Shown here: one piece after another, positions 1 through 8,908 of the stretch
How positions within the stretch are numbered: position 1 is the stretch's first letter
Layout: every line of letters begins with the position of its first letter
NCBI GenBank assembly: GCA_949741215.1
Contig: CATJLA010000098.1
Span: 1 to 52,461, forward strand
Direction of reading: 5' to 3'
DNA length: 52,461 nt
Origin: an uncultured Oscillospiraceae bacterium
GTDB lineage: Bacteria > Bacillota > Clostridia > Oscillospirales > Ruminococcaceae
The notes under the pieces: model-generated
What the model was told of the DNA's origin: nothing
Databases searched by the model: none
Seen by the model: only the letters and a program-made list of their open reading frames with translations
Position numbers and translations under genes: made by a program

Positions 1-126
1 GCGAACCGGATTCTCAAGTTGATTGATAGCGTGCTGGAAGCGGAGGTTGAAAAGCTCAGCTTTGAGATCAGACAGCTTTTCGTTCAGCTCAGCGGCGGAA
101 AGTTCTCTTAGCTCGGTAGCTTTCAT
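1..126 (-). CDS. rpmC: 50S ribosomal protein L29 (3' end cut by window edge)
   Basis: Ribosomal protein L29 sits near the peptide exit tunnel of the large subunit. The 42 visible residues begin [18 protein letters not shown] and include the L29-typical [11 protein letters not shown] helix. The ATG overlaps the rplP stop codon by one base (TAATG), so the two are translationally coupled. The rest of the gene lies beyond position 1. It is the last visible gene of the S10 operon. Confidence 0.95.
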   Translation of the reverse strand, partial: MKATELRELSAAELNEKLSDLKAELFNLRFQHAINQLENPVR

Positions 127-551
127 TACTCTTCACTCTCCTTCTCTTCCTTAGTGATGAATTTACACTTGATAGGCAGCTTGTGCATAGCCAGTCTCAT
201 AGCCTCTCTGGCCTGATCCTCCGGCACACCGCCGATTTCGAACAGCACTCTGCCAGGCTTAACAACCGCCACCCAATACTCCGGGCTGCCTTTACCGGAA
301 CCCATTCGGGTTTCTGCAGGCTTCTCGGTTACAGGCTTGTCGGGAAAAATCTTGATCCAAACCTGTCCGCCACGCTTGATGTAACGAGTCATAGCGATAC
401 GGGCAGCCTCAATCTGATTAGAAGTAATCCACGCTGGCTCCAAAGCCTGCAGGCCAAAATCGCCGTTGGAAACAAAGTTTCCTCTGGTAGCCTGACCCTT
501 CAGGCGGCCTCTGTGAACTCTTCTGTATTTCACTCTCTTAGGCAGAAGCAT
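126..551 (-). CDS. rplP: 50S ribosomal protein L16
   Basis: L16 helps position tRNA at the peptidyl-transferase centre. The 141-residue product starts [19 protein letters not shown], the normal L16 N-terminus. A longer frame extending upstream would run into rpsC and lacks a ribosome-binding site, so the start at 551 is used. That ATG overlaps the rpsC stop by one base (TAATG). Length is normal; the C-terminus is acidic (KEEKESEE). It lies between rpsC and rpmC as in most bacteria. Confidence 0.97.
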   Translation of the reverse strand: MLLPKRVKYRRVHRGRLKGQATRGNFVSNGDFGLQALEPAWITSNQIEAARIAMTRYIKRGGQVWIKIFPDKPVTEKPAETRMGSGKGSPEYWVAVVKPGRVLFEIGGVPEDQAREAMRLAMHKLPIKCKFITKEEKESEE

Positions 552-1240
552 TACTTGTTGCCTCCTTCCCTCTCTCTGCGAGGCTTCTTCACATCGGCAA
601 GAACCTCGCCGGCGTAAATCCAAACCTTCACACCGATCTTACCATAGGTGGTGTTGGCCTCGGCAAAGCCATAGTCAATGTCAGCTCTCAGGGTCTGCAG
701 CGGAATCGTCCCCTCATGGTAATGCTCGGTACGGGCAATTTCAGCGCCGCCCAAACGTCCCGAAACACAGGTCTTAATTCCCTTTACCCCAAGTCTCATG
801 GCTCTTCCCATCGACTGCTTCATAGCACGACGGAAGGAAACCCGGTGCTCCAGCTGGGCAGCAATGCTTTCAGCGACGAGCTGCGCATTTCTATCCGGCT
901 GCTTCACCTCAATGATATTGACATAAACACTGAGCTTCTCAGCTCTTTCCTTATTGATCATCGCCTCGCACTGCTGGCGGAGCTTCTCAATGTCTGCACC
1001 ACCTTTGCCGATAACCATACCGGGGCGGGCGCAGTGAATGTGGATTCTAACCTTGGTAGCGTCCCGTTCAATCTCAATACGGGGTACGCCGGCAGCGTAA
1101 AGGGACTTTTTAATGAATTTACGCAGGTTATAATCCTCCACTAAGGTGTCGCCGAAAGCGTTATCCTTAGCAAACCAGCGGGAATCCCAATCCTTAATAA
1201 CTCCGACGCGAAGACCGTGCGGATTAACCTTCTGGCCCAT
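551..1240 (-). CDS. rpsC: 30S ribosomal protein S3
   Basis: S3 lies at the mRNA entry channel of the small subunit. The 229-residue protein begins [20 protein letters not shown]. It has a central KH domain with the GMVIGKGG loop near residues 75-82 and the usual C-terminal S3 domain containing [10 protein letters not shown]. An AGGAGG site lies just upstream of the ATG. It overlaps rplP by one base and follows rplV by about 20 bases. Confidence 0.98.
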   Translation of the reverse strand: MGQKVNPHGLRVGVIKDWDSRWFAKDNAFGDTLVEDYNLRKFIKKSLYAAGVPRIEIERDATKVRIHIHCARPGMVIGKGGADIEKLRQQCEAMINKERAEKLSVYVNIIEVKQPDRNAQLVAESIAAQLEHRVSFRRAMKQSMGRAMRLGVKGIKTCVSGRLGGAEIARTEHYHEGTIPLQTLRADIDYGFAEANTTYGKIGVKVWIYAGEVLADVKKPRREREGGNK

Positions 1241-1261
1241 AAGTTTACCTCCTCTTTCAGC

Positions 1262-1597
1262 TTATTCCTTTTCCTTGAGCACGATAGTAACATGAGAGGT
1301 TCTCTTCAAAACCCGGTATGCTCTGCCCTGTGCTCTGGGTCTGATTCTCTTGAGAATCGGTCCGGGGCTTACAAAGCACTCTGCAACATAGAGGTTATTC
1401 TTATCCATGTTGTGGTTGTTCTCTGCATTGGCGATGGCCGATTTCAGAAGTTTCTCCAGCGGCTCACAAGCGGCCTTCGGTGTGTGCTTTAAGATCGCAA
1501 CTGCTACGTCAGCAGGCTTATTTCTGATCAAATCCAGCACAATCTGCACCTTACGGGGCGCAATGCGAGCATATCTCAGATTAGCTCTTGCTTCCAT
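1262..1597 (-). CDS. rplV: 50S ribosomal protein L22
   Basis: L22 lines the nascent-peptide exit tunnel. The 111-residue protein begins [20 protein letters not shown] and carries the long beta-hairpin region near [16 protein letters not shown] whose tip reaches the tunnel. Length is normal. It lies between rpsS and rpsC with short gaps in the S10 operon. Confidence 0.97.
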   Translation of the reverse strand: MEARANLRYARIAPRKVQIVLDLIRNKPADVAVAILKHTPKAACEPLEKLLKSAIANAENNHNMDKNNLYVAECFVSPGPILKRIRPRAQGRAYRVLKRTSHVTIVLKEKE

Positions 1598-1620
1598 TTG
1601 GTGTTCCTCCTTCCGGCCTC

Positions 1621-1902
1621 TTACTTACCGTTGTTTGATTTTTTGGAGCCCGCATGCCCCCGGAAGGTCCTTGTAGGTGCAAACTCACCCAGCTTGTGAC
1701 CTACCATATCCTCGGTAACATAAACCGGAACATGCTTGCGGCCGTCATGAACAGCAAAGGTATGTCCTACAAATTCCGGAAATATCGTAGACGCACGGCT
1801 CCAGGTTTTCAAAACCTTTTTTTCTCCAGCGTCATTCATCTTCTGGACGTTTTTGTACAGTGATTCCTGCACATAAGGGCCTTTTTTAACACTTCTACCC
1901 AT
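1621..1902 (-). CDS. rpsS: 30S ribosomal protein S19
   Basis: S19 binds 16S rRNA in the head of the small subunit with S13. The 93-residue protein begins [19 protein letters not shown] and contains the conserved [16 protein letters not shown] signature near residues 67-82. Length and position between rplB and rplV are standard. Confidence 0.98.
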   Translation of the reverse strand: MGRSVKKGPYVQESLYKNVQKMNDAGEKKVLKTWSRASTIFPEFVGHTFAVHDGRKHVPVYVTEDMVGHKLGEFAPTRTFRGHAGSKKSNNGK

Positions 1903-1930
1903 TTGATTGGTTGCCTCCTTTCAGCCCGCT

Positions 1931-2764
1931 TTATTTGTCGTTACGGCGTTTGACAATAAACTTATCAGAGCTGTGATGCTTCCGTCTGGTCTTGTAGCCA
2001 AGAGCAGGTTTGCCCCAAGGAGTAACAGGTCCCGGACGTCCTACAGGGGACTTGCCCTCACCACCGCCGTGGGGGTGATCGCAAGGGTTCATGACGGAGC
2101 CGCGAACGGTAGGTCTCCAGCCCATGTGGCGGGTACGCCCTGCCTTGCCGATGGAGACATTCTCGTGGTCAATGTTGCCAACCTGGCCGATGGTTGCCAT
2201 ACAGTTGGCAGGCACGTTTCTCAGCTCACCGGAGGGCAAACGGATCAAGGCATAGCCATTCTCCTTAGCCATCAGCTGAGCCATAATGCCGGCAGCTCTT
2301 GCCAGCTGAGCGCCCTTGCCGGGGTAAAGCTCCACATTGTGGATAAAAGTACCAACCGGGATATTAGCCAGAGGAAGAGCGTTGCCCGGCTTGATGTCTG
2401 CAGAGGTACCGGCTACAATGACGTCGCCTACCTTCAAATCCACAGGGGCCAGGATATATCTCTTCTCGCCGTCCTCATACTGCACCAAGGCAATATGGGC
2501 GGAACGGTTGGGATCATACTCCAAAGTAAGCACAGTAGCGGGAACATCCCTCTTGTCTCTCTTGAAGTCGATAATACGGTACTTTCTTCTGTTGCCGCCG
2601 CCGCGGTGGCGAACGGTAATTCTGCCTAAGTTGTTGCGGCCGGAATTCTTCTTGAGATTTTCAAGAAGGCTTTTTTCCGGAGCAACCTTGGACAAGCCGC
2701 TGTAGTCGGTAACGGTCATCTGCCGTCTGGCCGAGGTAGTCGGCTTATAAGCTTTGATTGCCAT
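1931..2764 (-). CDS. rplB: 50S ribosomal protein L2
   Basis: L2 is a primary 23S rRNA-binding protein needed for subunit association and peptidyl transfer. The 277-residue product starts [18 protein letters not shown], the usual L2 N-terminus. An upstream in-frame ATG 26 codons earlier is rejected because it lacks the family N-terminus. The C-terminal region has the conserved [18 protein letters not shown] stretch with the histidine linked to peptidyl transfer. It is followed by rpsS. Confidence 0.98.
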   Translation of the reverse strand: MAIKAYKPTTSARRQMTVTDYSGLSKVAPEKSLLENLKKNSGRNNLGRITVRHRGGGNRRKYRIIDFKRDKRDVPATVLTLEYDPNRSAHIALVQYEDGEKRYILAPVDLKVGDVIVAGTSADIKPGNALPLANIPVGTFIHNVELYPGKGAQLARAAGIMAQLMAKENGYALIRLPSGELRNVPANCMATIGQVGNIDHENVSIGKAGRTRHMGWRPTVRGSVMNPCDHPHGGGEGKSPVGRPGPVTPWGKPALGYKTRRKHHSSDKFIVKRRNDK

Positions 2765-2868
2765 TTCGGATTCACACTCCTCATAATGGTTTGCGGGATT
2801 ATGAGTTATCCCATACAAGCGGGGCCTTACTGCCCACGTCATTTACCGGGGACAAAACCCGCGGCAGG

Positions 2869-3162
2869 TTACATCATGCTCTCAAAGAACTCGATTCCCT
2901 TGGAACCTTCCTTCAGGGTAACGATCGCCTTTTTCCAATCGGGGGTGTAGCCGGCATGCTGGCCCATTCTCTTGTAACGGCCCCGGCAGTTGATGGTGTT
3001 CACCTTGGCAACCTTTACGCCAAACAGCTTCTCAACGGCATTGCCAATCTCGATCTTGTTGGCATCCTTCGCAACCTGGAAGGTGTACTTCTTGTCGGCC
3101 AGCCCGGCCATGGAAGCTTCGGTAATAATCGGGCGGATGATAATATCCTGGGGTGCTTTCAT
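2869..3162 (-). CDS. rplW: 50S ribosomal protein L23
   Basis: L23 sits at the tunnel exit and is a docking point for trigger factor and SRP. The 97-residue protein begins [20 protein letters not shown] and contains the Y-T-F-Q-V core and the [13 protein letters not shown] loop. Its ATG overlaps the rplD stop by one base, implying coupled translation. The gap to rplB is about 100 bases and holds no gene. Confidence 0.97.
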   Translation of the reverse strand: MKAPQDIIIRPIITEASMAGLADKKYTFQVAKDANKIEIGNAVEKLFGVKVAKVNTINCRGRYKRMGQHAGYTPDWKKAIVTLKEGSKGIEFFESMM

Positions 3163-3785
3163 TATGCGTACACCTCCTCCAGCTTTTTCACAGCCTCTTC
3201 CACAATAATCAGCTTATCGTAGTTAAGGATGTCATAAACATTCAGCTCATTCACAGTAGCAGTCTTCACACCAGGGATGTTCCCTGCGCTCTTAACCACC
3301 TTGTTGTCAACAGCAGCAGTTACAATCAGGGCCTTTTTCTCAGCGCCCAAAGCGTTCAGCATGGCAACCACAGCTTTGGTTTTGTAAGCCTCCAGCTGCA
3401 GGTCCTTCAAAACCACAAACTCGCTTTCCGCCACCTTGGACGAAAGTGCAGATTTCAGCGCCAGCCGCTTCAGCTTTTTATTCAGACTGTAGCTGTAATC
3501 TCTGGGCTTGGGGCCCAAAGCAATTCCGCCGTGTCTCCACTGAGGAGCCCGGATGGAACCCTGTCTTGCGTGACCGGTTCCCTTCTGCTTCCAGGGCTTG
3601 CGTCCTCCGCCGCTGACTTCGGTTCTTGTCAGGGTAGACTGAGTGCCCTGGCGCTGGTTGGCCAGATAATTCACAACAGTAGCATGCATAGCAGCAGTGT
3701 TGGGCTCTATTCCAAAGACGGCATCCGAGAGGTTGATCTCACCAACGCTTTTTCCGGCCATATCAAAAATTGAAACCTTTGGCAT
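3162..3785 (-). CDS. rplD: 50S ribosomal protein L4
   Basis: L4 lines the exit tunnel; in E. coli it also represses the S10 operon, but nothing here shows that it does so in this organism. The 207-residue protein contains the conserved loop [18 protein letters not shown] near residues 60-77 and the RSPQWRHGG-like motif APQWRHGG. It overlaps rplW by one base and follows rplC closely. Confidence 0.98.
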   Translation of the reverse strand: MPKVSIFDMAGKSVGEINLSDAVFGIEPNTAAMHATVVNYLANQRQGTQSTLTRTEVSGGGRKPWKQKGTGHARQGSIRAPQWRHGGIALGPKPRDYSYSLNKKLKRLALKSALSSKVAESEFVVLKDLQLEAYKTKAVVAMLNALGAEKKALIVTAAVDNKVVKSAGNIPGVKTATVNELNVYDILNYDKLIIVEEAVKKLEEVYA

Positions 3786-3803
3786 TGTTGTTTCCTCCTT
3801 CCC

Positions 3804-4439
3804 TTACGCCTTCTTTACGCTATCGGTAATAAACACGATTCCGCCTTTCGGGCCGGGAATCGCTCCCTTAAACGCAATCAGGTTGTTCTCCGCGTCTACC
3901 TTAGCCACCACCAGGTTCTGCACTGTAACAGTCTCAGCGCCGTAATGGCCGGGCATCTTCTTACCCTTCATGATTCTGGAAGGATCACTACATGCGCCCA
4001 TAGAGCCTGCATGTCTGTGAACCGGGCCAGTACCGTGGGTATCCTTCAAAGAATGGCCGTTGTGGCGCTTGATGGTGCCGCTGAAGCCATGTCCCTTGGA
4101 AGTGCCCTGCACGTCCACCATATCGCCGGCTGCAAAGGTGTCGGCCTTGATGATGTCCCCTACATTCAGGGCAGAGCAGTCATCCAGCCGGAATTCCTTC
4201 AAGGTTCTCTTGGGGGCAACGTCGGCTTTTGCGAAGTGGCCTTTCATAGGCTTGTTCACATTCTTGTCGCTAATCTCTCCGAAACCTACCTGAACCGCTT
4301 CATAGCCGTCGTTCTCGGCAGTTTTCTTCTGGGCGATCACGCAGGGGCCAGCTTCCACAACGGTAACAGGGATCACATTCCCCTTTTCGTCAAAAAGCTG
4401 GGTCATGCCAATCTTTTTGCCAATGATACATTTTTCCAT
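3804..4439 (-). CDS. rplC: 50S ribosomal protein L3
   Basis: L3 is an early assembly protein reaching the peptidyl-transferase centre. The 211-residue product begins [20 protein letters not shown]. It has the [10 protein letters not shown] and [20 protein letters not shown] motifs characteristic of L3. It lies between rpsJ and rplD with a clear ribosome-binding site. Confidence 0.98.
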   Translation of the reverse strand: MEKCIIGKKIGMTQLFDEKGNVIPVTVVEAGPCVIAQKKTAENDGYEAVQVGFGEISDKNVNKPMKGHFAKADVAPKRTLKEFRLDDCSALNVGDIIKADTFAAGDMVDVQGTSKGHGFSGTIKRHNGHSLKDTHGTGPVHRHAGSMGACSDPSRIMKGKKMPGHYGAETVTVQNLVVAKVDAENNLIAFKGAIPGPKGGIVFITDSVKKA

Positions 4440-4534
4440 GGTTCCTACCTCCTTCGGTTATTGGTTGGCAGTTCCGTCTGTAAAACAAACGGCTTTGTCA
4501 ACATGACCTGTCATGCACGAGGGTTCGTCAGGCC

Positions 4535-4846
4535 TTACAGCTTGATCTCCACCTCAACACCGGCAGGGAGCTCCAAAGATGTGAGCGCCTCCACAGTTTT
4601 CTGGGAAGGACGGATTACATCAATGAGTCTTTTGTGGGTTCTTCTCTCAAACTGCTCTCTGCTGTCCTTATTTACATGGACAGAGCGGAGAATGGTGATG
4701 ATCTCCTTCTCGGTAGGCAGCGGGATCGGCCCGGAAACAGAAGCTCCGGTTCTCTTGGCGGCCTCCACGATCTTTTCAGCAGACGCGTCGATCAGCTGAT
4801 GATCAAAACTCTTCAGTCTGATTCTGATTTTTTCTTTGACTGCCAC
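4535..4846 (-). CDS. rpsJ: 30S ribosomal protein S10, GTG start
   Basis: S10 is a small-subunit head protein and, as NusE, part of the antitermination complex. The open frame extends far upstream, but the family N-terminus ([20 protein letters not shown]) starts at a GTG at 4846, preceded at normal spacing by AGGAGG. That gives 103 residues, the usual S10 length. It is the first gene of the operon and follows a leader of several hundred bases. Confidence 0.97.
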   Translation of the reverse strand: MAVKEKIRIRLKSFDHQLIDASAEKIVEAAKRTGASVSGPIPLPTEKEIITILRSVHVNKDSREQFERRTHKRLIDVIRPSQKTVEALTSLELPAGVEVEIKL

Positions 4847-4929
4847 AATTATCGCCTCCTTGGTAAATTTTCCTTCGGGACAACGACAAAAACTGAACAC
4901 TGTGCCGTGTGTTTCCTGGAGAATCCCAA

Positions 4930-4973
4930 GAAAAACGGTTAAACCGCAACCCAAAATCGGCTCAGTTTAACCG
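4930..4973 (-). terminator. Attenuator-like hairpin in the S10 operon leader
   Basis: Reading the minus strand, a perfect 9-bp stem (CGGTTAAAC with GTTTAACCG, 20-base loop) is followed directly by TTTTTCTT. It lies about 85 bases upstream of the rpsJ GTG, inside the transcribed leader. It looks like an intrinsic terminator whose read-through could control the operon. The stem is AT-rich, so its strength is uncertain. No protein-binding mimic was identified. Confidence 0.5.
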
Positions 4974-5219
4974 GAAATTCTGGCTTTTTGAGGAATTTTG
5001 CCCCTAAAACCCAGCATTATACACACAATAATCCCTATTTTCTGCCAGGAGCAACTCGCAGCAGTCAATTGCAGCCTCCCAAAGCAGGAAACTGCGGACT
5101 ATTTTGTCAGCATATTCTGTCGCCCGGTTTGTGAATCGGACATACTCGGCGGAAATTCCCTGCCTCAAAGGGCAGCCACCTCCCGCTTCATCGCATATCT
5201 TGTGCAGTCACGCCCTATT

Positions 5220-5248
5220 ATATTACTATAAAACCCTGTTGGTTGCAA
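5220..5248 (-). promoter_or_regulatory. Candidate sigma-A promoter for the S10 operon
   Basis: On the minus strand TTGCAA (5243-5248) and TAATAT (5220-5225) are separated by 17 bases, about 370 bases upstream of rpsJ. A TATAAT overlaps at 5217-5222 but would need 20-base spacing. Another TATAAT lies at 5016-5021 without a good -35 and could be a second, weaker start. Confidence 0.5.
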
Positions 5249-5376
5249 GGGTTTTTCGCAATTTTTTCGCAATTTTCAAAAGTTTGGACGGTTGCGCATC
5301 TCCAAAGCTTTGTGCCCGTTTTTTTTATCAAATATGCACAAAGGCTGCGGAAGCGGGTTTTTGAGAACGCTTCCGC

Positions 5377-5457
5377 AAGTAAAAAGTAATAGTGAAGAGT
5401 GAATAGTGGTGGTACACACCCTGCAGGTGCGATCTCAAAATTGCAGTGCCTACTTTT
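5377..5457 (+). repeat. Family A interspersed repeat, copy 1 (shortened tail)
   Basis: Begins AAGTAAAAAGTAATAGTG, continues with GTGAATA-like 7-bp units, then GGTAC, the hairpin CACACC-CTGCA-GGTGCG, then GAT and AATTGCAG. The segment between that point and the TACTTTTA end is mostly missing compared with the copies at 8603 and 22539. Confidence 0.7.
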
Positions 5458-5481
5458 AGTCCGGTTGTAATCAAAATAGTT

Positions 5482-5544
5482 CCTCCAATTCCTCTGATCC
5501 CTCTGATTCCTCTAATCACTTTGATCCCTTTGGTTCTTTTGCTT
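5482..5544. repeat. Tandem 9-bp repeat, about seven units
   Basis: Degenerate head-to-tail units related to CCTCTGATC, such as CCTCCAATT, CCTCTGATC, CCTCTGATT and CCTCTAATC, decaying toward the right. It lies just beyond the 3' end of the MATE gene. Tandem arrays of this kind arise by replication slippage. No function is visible. Confidence 0.7.
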
Positions 5545-5635
5545 CCTGAAAAGCTTTGGTAAAAAGCGGCAGCGGGTAATCCCTCTGCCGCACAGAATTT
5601 GAAGCTTCCGGGACGTCCAGAACAAATTCCTGCCC

Positions 5636-7045
5636 TTAAACAGCCTGCTCCTCGGAAACCGGCTGGATAATGGCTTTGTTTCTCCACTTGCCCCGATGAT
5701 AGAATACAAAAGTGAGTACCGCGCCAAGCACCCAGGAGATCAGCAGAGAGTAGTACAAACACTGGGGATCTCCCACCGGCTGCTCCGGGCTGCGGGTAAG
5801 GTAAGCTATCGCATAAGCTATCGGTACCCGGACGATTACTGTCGTCACAATAGAAATCCACATGGGGATCATCGTTTCCCCCGCCCCACGCATTACGCCG
5901 GAAAGGCTTTGGGTAACCGCTACTCCAATATATCCCACCGCCAAAATCCGAAGCATCTGGCTGCCTAAAGCAATTACCTCAGGGGTATCGGTAAAGCAAA
6001 GCATCAGCCATCTACCGCAAAGCAGAATAATCGAAACCAGCACCGCCGCCACACCCATGCTTAAAATCAAGCCGGATTTAGCTCCCTTGTTCACCCTGTC
6101 CATTTTGCCTGCGCCAATGTTTTGCCCCGTATAAGTAGTCATGGCCATACCAAAGGTAAAGTTGGGCATCATGGCAAAGCCATCCACCCGCATTACCACA
6201 GTGGAACTGGCAATTACATTGGTGCCAAAGCTGTTGGTAAGAGACTGCACCACAATGGCGGAAAGAGAAAATATCGCCTGAGTAATACCGGAGGGCAGCC
6301 CTAACTTAATCAACTGCATCGAAAGTTTTTTGTCAGGACGAAGCATCCTCCGGTTCAAATCAAACACATGGCCCATACGTGCCAGCCGGATCAGGCAGAA
6401 TACCGCCGAAATACCCTGAGCCAGAATAGTAGCCCAGGCTACCCCCGCAACGCCCCATCTAAAGGCCGCTACAAACAAAAGATCCAGCACAATATTCAGC
6501 CCACAGGCCAGCAGCAAAAACAGCAGCGGGCTGATCGAATCCCCCAGTCCTCTCAACAGGCCGGACACTATATTATAATAAGCGCAGCCCACCATGCCCA
6601 AAAACACAATAATCAGGTAATCACAAGCCATATCAAAAACATCCGGAGGGGTATTCAGCAAACCCATCAGCGGTCTTGTCACCAAAGGGCCTACAATGGT
6701 AATCATCAGCCCGGCCACCAGCGTCAGTGTCAAAGAAGTTCCAATCGTTTTGGAAAGCGCCTCCCTGTCCTTCGCTCCAAAATACTGGGATACCATAATT
6801 CCCGCGCCGGTGGAAATACCCACAAACAGCACCAGCAGCAGGTTCATAATGGGCATACTGGTCCCCACCGCAGCCAAAGCGGAGTCTCCAACATAATGGC
6901 CTACCACAATAGAATCCACCGTGTTGTACAGCTGCTGGGCCAGGTTGCCAATCAGCAGCGGAATAGAAAACTGGATGAGATTTCTCATAGGGCTGCCCAC
7001 CGTCATATCCTGGGCGCCAAACAGCTTATTCAGTCTTCCTGCCAT
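5636..7045 (-). CDS. MATE family multidrug/Na+ antiporter
   Basis: The 469-residue protein has about twelve hydrophobic segments and the MATE hallmarks: NLAQQLYNTVDSIVVGHYVG near residues 34-53 and, in the second half, a matching repeat beginning near ITQAIFSLSAIVVQSLTNSF. MATE proteins export cationic drugs or metabolites in exchange for Na+ or H+ in the cytoplasmic membrane. The start has a strong AAGGAG site. It is transcribed toward the S10 operon but has its own promoter. The substrate cannot be inferred. Confidence 0.9.
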   Translation of the reverse strand: MAGRLNKLFGAQDMTVGSPMRNLIQFSIPLLIGNLAQQLYNTVDSIVVGHYVGDSALAAVGTSMPIMNLLLVLFVGISTGAGIMVSQYFGAKDREALSKTIGTSLTLTLVAGLMITIVGPLVTRPLMGLLNTPPDVFDMACDYLIIVFLGMVGCAYYNIVSGLLRGLGDSISPLLFLLLACGLNIVLDLLFVAAFRWGVAGVAWATILAQGISAVFCLIRLARMGHVFDLNRRMLRPDKKLSMQLIKLGLPSGITQAIFSLSAIVVQSLTNSFGTNVIASSTVVMRVDGFAMMPNFTFGMAMTTYTGQNIGAGKMDRVNKGAKSGLILSMGVAAVLVSIILLCGRWLMLCFTDTPEVIALGSQMLRILAVGYIGVAVTQSLSGVMRGAGETMIPMWISIVTTVIVRVPIAYAIAYLTRSPEQPVGDPQCLYYSLLISWVLGAVLTFVFYHRGKWRNKAIIQPVSEEQAV

Positions 7046-7105
7046 AAAATACTCCTTTCTCTCCTTAAGCTTTTTTTCGTTGACGTCTCTGCTTACCTTA
7101 ACTGT

Positions 7106-7133
7106 ATCATATATAAAAGGGCGCTGCCGGCAA
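7106..7133 (-). promoter_or_regulatory. Candidate promoter of the MATE gene
   Basis: On the minus strand TTGCCG (7128-7133) and TATGAT (7106-7111) are 16 bases apart, about 60 bases upstream of the ATG. The -10 is good and the -35 moderate. Confidence 0.4.
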
Positions 7134-7155
7134 ATGGTCAGCCCTTTATTTGCTT

Positions 7156-7203
7156 AAAGAAGCAACCGTAAGTGGGCAAAACTTTAACGGCTGCTTCTTT
7201 TTT
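7156..7203. terminator. Hairpin between the DUF4177-like and MATE genes
   Basis: The arms AAAGAAGCAACCGT and ACGGCTGCTTCTTT pair over about 12 positions with one internal mismatch pair. A run of T follows on the plus strand and a shorter one on the minus strand. It probably ends the minus-strand transcript of the small gene at 7299. Confidence 0.5.
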
Positions 7204-7212
7204 GTTCTGCGG

Positions 7213-7290
7213 TAAAAGTAAAGCTATTTCAAACACCAAGAAACAAAAATTCCCCTGGCAATATTCCAATCACACCCTCAAGGGGCGTTC
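7213..7290 (-). repeat. Family A interspersed repeat, copy 2 (3' part only)
   Basis: On the minus strand it shows the hairpin ACGCCC-CTTGA-GGGTGT, then GATTGGAATATTGCCAGGG and the conserved tail TTTGAAATAGCTTTACTTTT. The 7-bp-repeat head is absent. The copy abuts the end of the small gene at 7299. Confidence 0.65.
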
Positions 7291-7298
7291 TTTCCTTC

Positions 7299-7469
7299 TT
7301 ACCTAAATTTACGTTCCCTCGTAAGGGTAATAATCGCACAGTTTTTCACATCCGTTTCATAACAAACGCTTACAACCTCCCAGCCGTTCTCCGCCTGCTC
7401 GTTCATTACCCTTTCTGCTTCCGCAAAATTCCAATCCAGCTTTGCCGTAACAATTTTATATTCTTTCAT
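7299..7469 (-). CDS. Small DUF4177-like protein
   Basis: A 56-residue frame starting MKEYKIVTAKLDWNFAEAER, with ENGWEVVSVC near residues 28-37 and a strand-rich tail ending ITLTRERKFR. DUF4177 proteins are about 50-60 residues with a leading Y-K-V strand, a helix, and a G-W-E/K-V core, and this matches. Function of the family is unknown. The gene is close upstream of MATE, with a family A repeat between. A second related protein is encoded at 33425. Confidence 0.7.
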   Translation of the reverse strand: MKEYKIVTAKLDWNFAEAERVMNEQAENGWEVVSVCYETDVKNCAIITLTRERKFR

Positions 7470-7491
7470 CACAGCTTTAACCTCTCATTTT

Positions 7492-8448
7492 TTATTTTGG
7501 GGACGTCATCTGTCCGGCAAGCCCCAGCGCGCACTGGGTAAACCCCAAGGCATTGGGGTGCAGGTATCTGTCCCCAAAAAACTCCGGCTGATGGGCAATC
7601 AGGTCCATGCCCTCCACAAACCGGCAGCCTGTTTTTTCCGCCTGACGCTGTATCTCCTCCCCAATTTTCTCAAAAACCGCCTGGCGCTGCTGGGTTTCCA
7701 GGTCGCTCCGCCAAAAGGGGCTCAGGCAGTAAACAGGCGCTTCCGTCCACCGTTGCCGCAAATTTACCAGCAGCCGGTTCATCCGTGCGGCAAAGCCCTC
7801 CCAGTCCTGGGCAGCCGCTTCTATATCATTGGTGCCATACCCCACTGTGATCACCGCAGGCTCCACCCCGGGGTCTGCATCCAGGCAGCTGTCGGCAAAG
7901 CCCCGGCCCCCTACCCCCTGGTTCAGCAGACGATACCCCATCTGCCGGGCCAGGCTGACAGCATACGTAAAGGAAGGGTATTCCGATTCCATTCCCTGGG
8001 TAATAGAATCCCCAATCGTCCAAAGCACCGGGCGGGCATCCTCTACCGGGCGGGCATCGCCAAAATCAAAGCCGGAAAGCCGCACCTCACAGCTATAGGG
8101 CAGATAGATGGTAATAGTTTTCTCCCCTTTGGTTTCCCGCACAAAGGCCACCTCACCCCGGGCCACCGCCCCGTCAAAGCGGACCGACTGAGTAAACTGT
8201 CCGTTCTCCCACAGGTCAAAGGTAATCCAATTCCTGCAGAACTGCGCCGCCTTAAAGTGAAAAGCCAGCCGCCGCTGTGACGTCACAAAGGAAAGGGCAA
8301 CGCCTGCGGTGCATTTTGCGCGGATGCCGCTCATCTCATTCAACTGCTGATAATACTGCATCTGACCAGGCGTAAACCGAATTGGCAACAGTCCCTCAGG
8401 GGTTTCCCGCACCTCCAAGCAGTTGTGAAAAAACCGTTTGACATCCAT
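7492..8448 (-). CDS. SGNH/GDSL-type esterase with N-terminal beta domain
   Basis: The 318-residue protein has a beta-rich N-terminal domain (about 1-135) and a C-terminal SGNH hydrolase. The hydrolase carries GDSIT at 146-150 with the nucleophilic serine, GVGGRG (block II glycine), GTND (block III asparagine) and a final D-x-x-H in DRYLHPN. Such two-domain enzymes are usually acyl- or acetylesterases acting on carbohydrate or small-molecule esters. No signal peptide is seen, so it is probably cytoplasmic. Its last codons and stop are built from a family B repeat (7495-7512). Confidence 0.85.
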   Translation of the reverse strand: MDVKRFFHNCLEVRETPEGLLPIRFTPGQMQYYQQLNEMSGIRAKCTAGVALSFVTSQRRLAFHFKAAQFCRNWITFDLWENGQFTQSVRFDGAVARGEVAFVRETKGEKTITIYLPYSCEVRLSGFDFGDARPVEDARPVLWTIGDSITQGMESEYPSFTYAVSLARQMGYRLLNQGVGGRGFADSCLDADPGVEPAVITVGYGTNDIEAAAQDWEGFAARMNRLLVNLRQRWTEAPVYCLSPFWRSDLETQQRQAVFEKIGEEIQRQAEKTGCRFVEGMDLIAHQPEFFGDRYLHPNALGFTQCALGLAGQMTSPK

Positions 8449-8485
8449 TTTCTATCGTTCCTTTCCTTGGCAAAAGCGTCAAAAC

Positions 8486-8523
8486 AGGTCCCCTCCACCA
8501 CGCTCCGGTAAAGGAGGGGACCT
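8486..8523 (-). terminator. Perfect 11-bp hairpin downstream of proS
   Basis: AGGTCCCCTCC pairs perfectly with GGAGGGGACCT around a 16-base loop. On the minus strand it is followed by GTTTTGAC, a short T run. It lies between proS and the esterase gene and probably stops proS read-through, although it is almost 400 bases past the stop codon. Confidence 0.5.
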
Positions 8524-8602
8524 TATCGCATCATTTTCTGCAAAGCATCTTTTTTCAGGACGTGACAGCAGCCTGTTATCCCTTTGCAATAACACAGAGT
8601 TT

Positions 8603-8714
8603 AAGTAAAAAGTAAGAGTGAATAGTAAATAGTGGAGGTACGTTCCTTGCAGGAACGATTGAAATGTTGTTGTGGATTTTTTTCGTCATAGTGTTTTGAA
8701 ATAGCTCTACTTTT
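8603..8714 (+). repeat. Family A interspersed repeat, copy 3 (complete)
   Basis: A full 112-bp copy: AAGTAAAAAGTAAGAGTG, 7-bp units, GGTACG, hairpin CGTTCC-TTGCA-GGAACG, GATTGAAATGTTG, a variable stretch, and the tail TTTTGAAATAGCTCTACTTTT. The ends (AAGTAAA and TACTTTT) are roughly inverted. Confidence 0.75.
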
Positions 8715-8784
8715 CTGTGAAAACAGAAAAATGAATAGATAAACAATCTATATAATTTTATTTTAATATAGAACAGGCACCCCG

Positions 8785-8859
8785 CCTCACTGCAATATTA
8801 TAATCGCTCCCGCAGGGTGCGTTCCTTCACTATTCACTATTCACTTTTCACTATTACTT
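8785..8859 (-). repeat. Family A interspersed repeat, copy 4 (head and hairpin)
   Basis: On the minus strand: AAGTAATAGTGAAAAGTG, GTGAATA units, hairpin CGCACC-CTGCG-GGAGCG with one mismatch, then GATTATAATATTGCAG. It faces copy 3 tail to tail and ends eight bases from the extended parS palindrome. Confidence 0.7.
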
Positions 8860-8869
8860 AATATTAAAT

Positions 8870-8885
8870 TGTTTCACGTGAAACA
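8870..8885. promoter_or_regulatory. parS centromere site (ParB/Spo0J binding)
   Basis: TGTTTCACGTGAAACA is a perfect palindrome and matches the Firmicute parS consensus bound by ParB/Spo0J for origin segregation. The palindrome extends three bases further on each side. The same 16 bases and flanks occur at 34428. parS sites usually cluster near the replication origin. Confidence 0.9.
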
Positions 8886-8908
8886 ATTGTTCCTTTGATT
8901 GCAAAAGA

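Larger units (their letters stand above)
4847..5635. other. Non-coding interval between rpsJ and the MATE gene
   Basis: Nearly 790 bases without a convincing gene. From right to left it holds a 9-bp tandem repeat (5482-5544), a family A repeat (5377-5457), a 9-bp perfect hairpin GCGGAAGCG/CGCTTCCGC (5347-5376) abutting that repeat, the S10 promoter, and the leader with its attenuator-like hairpin. Open frames here show no protein-like features. Confidence 0.7.
8449..8908. other. Non-coding interval rich in repeats and a parS site
   Basis: Downstream of proS. From left to right: an 11-bp perfect hairpin (8486-8523), a family B half-site (8550-8573), family A copy 3 (8603-8714, plus), family A copy 4 in the opposite orientation (8785-8859), then a parS site eight bases further on. 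No gene-like frame is visible. Confidence 0.75.
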
